From Megaustenia siamemsis (taxonomy: Eukaryota; Mollusca; Gastropoda; Stylommatophora; Ariophantidae), in the NCBI GenBank assembly GCA_032433765.1, contig JAVIAB010000008.1, positions 41,827,279-41,891,278 on the forward strand: a stretch of DNA of 64,000 nucleotides, in the 5' to 3' direction. This document shows positions 58,141-64,000 of this stretch, in pieces. The translations under genes were made by a program, and so were the position numbers. The notes below the pieces were generated by a model. It was not told the origin of the DNA, searched no databases, and was given only the letters and a program-made list of their open reading frames with translations. Position 1 is the stretch's first letter, and every line of letters starts with the position of its first letter.

Positions 58141-59518
58141 AAATAGTGCAAATATTTGTGGCATATACACTGTTACCAAAATAAAAATAAGCACTGAAGA
58201 GACTTAAAATTATTATTTTTCAATGCCTTGTTCAACTTTTTTCTTAGGTGTGTGTTTTTTTCAAATGTGAAAAAGTTTTTGTGACAAAATATATAGTTTT
58301 TCTTTACAGCTATATTGTTTCATTGAAATAATATATTCATGCGCAATCACGTATTGCGTAGGTAGATTGGAGGTGGTAGTGTTGTAATGTCTCTGGTTTA
58401 ATTTTGCGTTATCGGTTAATGAAGATATTTAAACACTTATTTAAGTGATACGCCTCATTTATATCGGTCATGCACTTAATTATGTTACTCAAACTATCAT
58501 AGACTTTAATCATAGACTTTTTTCAACTTTCGCTTTCATTTATTTCTTACTCTTTTCGGTCAGTTGCAACATTTTTAGTATATATTTATTGTATGATTTT
58601 GCTAATTCTATCACTCTTCTTCAAATTGTTTACAATATTCATTATTTCTTGTAAAAAAAAAATGATGTATGCTATCTATCTTTCGTTCGCCTGAAGTATT
58701 GTCTGTATCTGCAATGTCGTTTCCTGTATAAACGGTACAGTCTTTTGTAATTCTTGCAGAGGCCCATACAATTTTATCTGTTATGTTGTATCTATGGGTC
58801 AATGGATTTTCCTGTCTGTTATATTCAGTACAGAAAAACGTAAATATTGAAACGCAAGTATTTATGTCCACTTGAACCAAGACACCATGTCTATTCATTT
58901 TCATAGCAAATTCATATATGCTGTACGTGTTTTATACCTCGCTGTTCATTCAATACAAATATCAGGACTTCGACAACTATGAGTCCACGTTTCTCCTGAC
59001 GAAGAAAATGGGAGTACAGATGGGTACATTCATAAACGAGAGGCGCAAAAGAGGACGTATCAACACAGTACTGGAATTATTATCCTGAGGGGGGATCTTA
59101 GCACCTATGGACATGTTCGGAGTGTAATGATGATATCCCACAAATAACTCTCAAGACACAGTCTTCGACGCTCATTTATATATGTTTTCTCTTAACCTGT
59201 CTTTCTTTGACCTTCCTGCCTGTCGATAGTCAGTAGATGTGTGAGTTCCCTCCCCCCATATAAAATTAAAAGCAGTATTTCGAGAAAATCAAAGATCAGA
59301 ATAATAACATATTTATTACGGGGGAAAGGGGGGGGGGTTGTACTAGTGAAGGGACAAGAACAGCACGCCCAATTTAACATAAAATATTTGATATTGATAC
59401 GAGATGTTGATAAGGCAGAAAGCGAAAGACAAGTAAATTGATAAGATAATCTCTCGGCGGCGATATTAGATATGTTACATAACTCGCAAGCAACCCCCCC
59501 CCCCCCCCAAAAAAAATA
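58141..59518. other. clathrin 5' flank, no gene recognised
   Basis: AT-rich. A 97-codon minus-strand frame (58611-58904) has no family I recognise. A (G)n run lies near 59330 and C-rich/A-rich runs near 59490-59520. Confidence 0.4.
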
Positions 59519-59526
59519 ATTAAAAA

Positions 59527-59928
59527 GGTAATTTCCTAGTTTGATCAGATATAGTATTTCAGTTTGGAAGAGTGATGTCCCCTAAAATATGTCTGCCAAA
59601 ATACAGTGGTTCTACGCATTCTTGGCGTTGGGGTCATTACGGCGATTGGTAATCAACCGCACAATTCCCTTCGATCAGAAGATCATAATTAGGCCGAGTG
59701 GCGTCGTTTTTGTCACGCGTTATAATATATTTATAAATATTTAACACTAAAGCTAAACCTAACCCCTGGACCCAACGCCCAATCAACAGATACTCCGAAA
59801 TGATTACATGCCAGCGTAATGACCCAACGCCAAGAATGCGTAGAACCACTGTATTTTGGCAGACATATTTTAGGGGACATCACTCTTCCAAACTGAAAGA
59901 CTATATCTGATCAAACTAGGAAATTACC
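59527..59928. mobile_element. 402-bp foldback MITE with 8-bp target duplication
   Basis: Arms of about 115 bp (59527-59642 and 59814-59928) are inverted repeats, with outer ends GGTAATTTCC and GGAAATTACC. ATTAAAAA directly flanks both sides (59519-59526, 59929-59936). An 8-bp duplication points to a hAT-like origin. The ~170-bp loop has no ORF. Confidence 0.8.
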
Positions 59929-60329
59929 ATTAAAAAATGTCGTTTGGACTTGCCTTTGAAGTTAAATGTTTGCATACGATTAAAGGAAGTTGACAGAAAC
60001 AAATATGGCAGGACCAAGATTGATCTAGACTATTAAAGAAGTGGTAGTTGGCATCCGAGAAGAGTCAAAGTTGATGAATTCATGACAGTAAGGAGCATAT
60101 AAAATCTAGAGAGAAGAAACGAAATAGTGAGAACATTACAGTTGAGTACTTTACTTGGAATTCGATTGCAGAAACATTCCAGGAATTTTTAGTAAATGAT
60201 TATTCAGAAAATTTATTTCAATGAAAGATGCTTAGCTGTAGATAGATATTTCGGGTCTCAAATGAGATCAGTGCTTATTAAAGAATTCAAGATTAGAAAC
60301 GTCGTATAGCATGATACAGAAATTACATT

Positions 60330-60670
60330 ACCATGTTGATGATTTTATGATGAGTACAAGAAGTTGCGCAATATGAAGGCAGGAAAAGCTCCTAGACCAG
60401 ATAATATAACTAAAGAACGTGCTGAAGTCGGATGTGTTGGGCCGAAATGTGCGAATATAACAGTTATACTGCAAACCACAACACAACGCAGACACGCTCA
60501 CTTAACGTTCTTTTAAGAACGGATGACGAAGAGGAATTCTACAGTCTACGAATACTCTAGAATACCATAGTCATCGGGCGAATGCAAGCAAGCATATAAC
60601 TAAAGAAGAGATTGAAGCCATGGGTGATTTTGGAATAGAAATAATAACAAAAATATTGAATGATATCTAC
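60330..60670 (+). pseudogene. LINE RT-start fragment interrupted by SINE-B
   Basis: MKAGKAPRPDNITK-like sequence (RT entry) continues after the SINE-B insert as EEIEAMGDFGIEIITKILND. Confidence 0.6.
60418..60593 (-). mobile_element. SINE-B copy with 14-bp target-site duplication
   Basis: ATATAACTAAAGAA flanks the element on both sides (60404-60417 and 60594-60607). The element, reversed, starts GCTTGCTTGCATTC and runs through TCGGCCCAACACATCC. The duplication lies in a LINE frame and defines the insertion exactly. Confidence 0.8.
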
Positions 60671-60711
60671 AGCAGCGAATATATACCAGACGACCTGCTC
60701 AAATCAATATT

Positions 60712-61035
60712 CATCATCATCGAGTGCCGTCTCCGCAACGAAGGTTGGCTGCCATGGAGCTCTATTCTGCTCTGTCTCTTGCTTTGATGGTGCAGGTTGT
60801 CAGGCTGTTTTGTCCATCTTTTGATGTTAATCGTCCATGTTAGTCTTGGTCTGCATCTTTTACCTTGGATTTTCCCCTCCAGGATTACTTTTAGTAGGCT
60901 GTTGTATCTTTTAACATGGCCCAAAAATCGCATTTGTCTTGTTTGAATTGTGTTTAGTAGTTCTCTTTTCATCTTTAGTTGTTTTAAAACTTCGTCGTTC
61001 TTGGTTTTAGCCCTGGTTTTATTTGTATTGATGTT
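60712..61035 (-). pseudogene. LINE 3' end, reverse
   Basis: ATCATCATCGAGTGCCGTCT, then the reverse of MRFLGHVKRYNSLLKVILEG and upstream. Near-identical to 19637-19870. Confidence 0.75.
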
Positions 61036-61049
61036 AGTATGTTCTTCAT

Positions 61050-61585
61050 AAAAAGACATCACCTAAGTGCAAAATAAAGACAAGTGGAACAATATTAAAA
61101 CAGGTAAATGAATTTAAATATTTGGGAACTTTGTTAACCTCTGACGGAAGATGTATAAAAGAGGTGAGATGCAGAATGGCTCAGGCAAAAGCAGCTTTCC
61201 AAAAAGGAGGAAGATATTATGCAATCCATTTTTGACAATAGAAACAAGAAAAAGAGTTCTTAAATGTTACGTAGAGCCAGTCTTAACATATGGATGCGAA
61301 TCATAGATAATAGGACAACAGACAAGAAAATCTCTGGAGTCTGTAGAAATGTGGTTTTACAGAAGAATGTTGAGAGTACCATGGACAGCTAAGAAGAGTA
61401 CAACAGCCGGAAAAAATTGAGGGACGAAGAGACAGAGGGAAGCAAAGAGAAAAAAAAATACTAGACAGCTTAAGAGAATGGCTTGGCAGAAGGTCAGCAA
61501 CAGAAATTATAAATAATTGTCGAGATCGAAAGTTGTGGAAAGACATGACCACCTACGCCAGCAGGCCCGGTACTTGACGATGACA
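61050..61585 (+). pseudogene. LINE C-terminal fragment
   Basis: FKYLGTLLTS-like thumb, RCRMAQAKAAFQK, then a decayed SLESVEMWFYRRMLRVPWTA block and the end CTACGCCAGCAGGCCCGG. Closest to 55895-56345. Confidence 0.7.
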
Positions 61586-62030
61586 AAAAGTTATGCGGAT
61601 GTAATACAGAACCTGGGAGAGTGGCATGTAACAACGACGGTAGCTAAGACATGAATACAGAACTACTAATGATATACATGTTTAGATAGCATACTGTATG
61701 TGTAATTATTATGAAAAAAATAATAAAATAATGTGAACTTTTGTACGAGATCTAGACGAATTCTTGTGTCATTATATGAAGTGTCAACAGACGTTCTGTT
61801 ATGAATAACTGAATTAAACACGCGGTCATTGGAGATACACATTCCCTATCCTTTTTATATGATTAATTACGTTGTACTACCACATCAGCAACAGACCTGA
61901 AAGCTGTTAGCAACTCATAGTTAAAGCCAAATATAACATGGTTTCTATAAAGTTTTCGTGCTCTAATAAACGGCTGATTCGACACTGCTTACATGTTCTT
62001 CCAACACGAATTTGTCCCTTTTCGACTGTT

Positions 62031-62085
62031 GTTTTAGTCTGGAGGTAACAGCTGAAAGCTGTCAGCGACTCATATCTGATGGCTA
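62031..62085 (-). mobile_element. SINE-B scrap, reverse
   Basis: GTCTGGAGGTAACAGCTGAA, then TGTCAGCGACTCATATCTGA: reverse of the SINE-B 3' part. A further scrap lies near 62500-62560. Confidence 0.45.
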
Positions 62086-62137
62086 ACTTCAGGGACGGTG
62101 AGTTAGCAGATCTACTAGATTGTCACATGTTTTTTTT

Positions 62138-62430
62138 TTGGTGTGTGTTCGCTAGCTTTTTATCTCTGACGAAGAGACTAGGAACTGAATTTTGCGTATT
62201 AATCAGTTTTTTCCCTGGCAGCCGTGTGCACAGGGGCCCATCGCCGCAGAAGCACATAACTCCATCTTCGGTGGTACTCATTTTTTCCGTCCATGAGTAA
62301 TTGACGCCTCAAGCCGAGCCTCGCTGCTGAGACCAGGGGTGGTTGCCACAGAGAGAAATCACAAATGAAAAACCCCAACTGGTGTAGCCGAGATATTAAC
62401 CCACAACCTCTCTGTCTCGAGACCAACCAG
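62138..62430 (-). mobile_element. tRNA-derived SINE (first family), reverse
   Basis: Shares GAACTGAATTTTGCGTATTA, CCCTGGCAGCCGTGTGCACA and GTCTCGAGACCA with 41862-42150. The head is at the right with a degenerate B box. Confidence 0.7.
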
Positions 62431-62884
62431 ACCCCCTGATTGTGAAATATAATACAAAGAATCTACGTCCACCTAACATTTTATGGGCGGATGATGGAGA
62501 GGTTTAATAATTCCTTTAGTCGTCAGGTGAATGCAAAGAATCCTTATCTTAACTTTCTTGGTCGGAGAGCACAGATAAAATATGACCGATCTTCTAAGGC
62601 TGGGTGACGAAGAGGACAATCTATGCCTTTAGTAAGTCGTCGGAGAAACGCTGGGAACAGAAAGAATAACCATAGAACGGAGATATGGAAATTAAAATGA
62701 GTTACAACCATAGAACATAAAGTTCATGAACAGTCCATCGTATCTGTACTCCAAGTGCTTAGATGAACTACCGGATTAGGCAGTGATCGGACCTGTATGA
62801 TCCTCACAGGCAGTAATTCTTACTGGTGTATTGTGTACGTACTACGGTGAATGAAGGGGTATGCGAAGGTTCCGAAACAAAATT

Positions 62885-63235
62885 TGAATTTGCCATCTCC
62901 GCAACGAAGGTTGGCTATTGATCGCCATTCCACTATTGCGTTGATGGTGCAGGTTGTCATAGATTCATCATCATCATCATTGAGTGCCCTCTCCGCATCG
63001 AAGGTTGGCTACTATGGAGCGCCATTCCACTCTGTCTCTTGCTTTGATGGTGCAGATTGCCATAGGCTGACTTGTCCATCTCTTGATGTTACTCGTCCAT
63101 GTTAGTCTAGGTCTGCCTTTCACCTTTTATTTTCCCTTCTAATATTACTTTTATTAGACTGTTGTATCTTTCAACATGACCAAACAATTTTATTTGTCTT
63201 GCTCTAATTGTGTTTAGTAGTTCTTTTTCAATAAA
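62885..63235 (-). pseudogene. two LINE 3' ends in tandem, reverse
   Basis: GCCATCTCCGCAACGAAGG (62892) and, after ATCATCATC, CATCGAAGGTTGGCTACTAT (62997) start two separate truncated 3' ends of the 19637 family. Confidence 0.65.
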
Positions 63236-63668
63236 AATGAGAAAGAGAGTTCATCGGTGCTATATAGAACCAATTCTGACCCATGGAAGCGAATCATGGA
63301 CAGTAGACAAACAAATGAAAAGACGATTAGAGGCCACAGAGATGGGATTTCTCAGAAGAATGTTGAAAGTTCTCTGGACAGATAAAAAGACCAAAGAGGA
63401 AGTTCTCAAAGCGGCCAACACAAAAAGGAAGCTCTTAAAAAACACCAGAAAGAAGCAATCAACATTTTTCGGGCACATCATGAGAAGAGGAAAGTTGGAA
63501 TACTTGGTTACAACTGGCAAAATAAAAGGAAAGAGATCGCGGACGACAAAGAGAGAAAATACTATGGAAAACAGTCAAACAACTGATACGATGCACTGTA
63601 GATAGAAGATTGGGGGGTGGGGGGGGAAGACATGATCGTCTACGCCAACCGGCATGGTACATGATGAG
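63232..63668 (+). pseudogene. LINE C-terminal fragment, best copy
   Basis: Open frame 63210-63605: MRKRVHRCYIEPILTHGSES, RRLEATEMGFLRRMLKVLWT, FFGHIMRRGKLEYLVTTGKI. It ends with CTACGCCAACCGGCATGG then ATGATG. A poly-G interruption lies at 63613-63628. Confidence 0.8.
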
Positions 63669-63880
63669 TTTTTTTTCATTTTTAGTTGTTTTAAAACTTC
63701 GTTTGTTATACTCTTCTTTCCATCCAATTCTACCTATTCTTCCTAAAATCCACATTTCAATTTTCTGTTATATGTCCATTTTCTGCACCATACAGGAATA
63801 TTGGAAACATTTTGCAATTCATAGATTCAGCCTTGCTGTTGTTAGTATCTTTCGTGGCATTAAAATTACTCCATAAAATT
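63660..63880 (-). pseudogene. LINE fragment, reverse
   Basis: Matches 19890-20140 (CATTTTTAGTTGTTTTAAAA, then CATCCAATTCTACCTATTCT). The rest of the window to 64000 shows no feature. Confidence 0.55.
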
Positions 63881-64000
63881 AATTTGCCCTACGCTGTTAT
63901 CTAATCTAAACTTGTTGACTACCTACATTTACCGTTTCGGTATCTTTTGACAGACGTAGAACGCAGTGAACTCTCTTGAGAAACTAAAAATCATGAAAAG

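Noticed and set aside
58611..58904. 97-codon minus-strand frame upstream of clathrin
   Set aside because: No recognised family, no splice or promoter context; a frame of this length can occur by chance.

Overview
The window is a eukaryotic, invertebrate-looking genomic segment. It is AT-rich, has long introns and is full of decayed retrotransposons. It holds one recognisable protein-coding gene, clathrin heavy chain, on the minus strand. Its start codon is at 57999-58001 and 19 coding exons run leftwards to 9605. They encode about the first 894 of the usual ~1675 residues; the rest of the gene lies to the left of the window. Every exon boundary is GT-AG and every reading-frame phase joins. 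The repeat content (tRNA-derived SINEs, several LINE families, piggyBac-, pogo- and hAT-like elements) fits an invertebrate animal such as a mollusc, but the species cannot be read from this window.

Positions 1 to about 9,600 form the intron after exon 19. Most of it is a tandem array that begins before the window and decays near 8,980. At least 13 near-identical 68-nt cores recur every ~555 or ~806 bp, in a mostly long-short-short order with a period near 1,916 bp. Read on the clathrin sense strand, each core has the complete layout of a box C/D snoRNA: a 4-bp terminal stem, box C (GTGATGA), an 18-nt spacer, box D' (CTGA), a C'-like box (GTGAAGA), a 13-nt guide and box D (CTGA). Thirteen copies differ at only two positions, while the flanks vary. 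A diverged relative with the same terminal stem and the same D' guide lies in a second clathrin intron (40598-40663), and a weaker one may lie in a third (about 13689-13772). I read this as a multicopy, intron-hosted C/D snoRNA family that expanded inside the clathrin heavy chain gene. The D' guide can pair with a conserved small-subunit rRNA segment; the D guide has no target I recognise.

9,600-58,000: clathrin exons separated by introns of 0.6 to about 5.5 kb. The introns hold LINE fragments of several families, at least four SINE or SINE-like families, a solo-LTR-like element, a pogo/Tigger-like element with TA flanks, piggyBac-like elements with TTAA flanks, an internally deleted LINE whose 3' tail is shared with a SINE family, and assorted tandem and simple repeats.

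58,000-64,000: the clathrin 5' flank, with a possible YY1-type site in the 5' untranslated or promoter region. Beyond it is intergenic sequence with a 402-bp foldback element carrying an 8-bp target duplication and several nested LINE and SINE fragments. No other host gene is supported.
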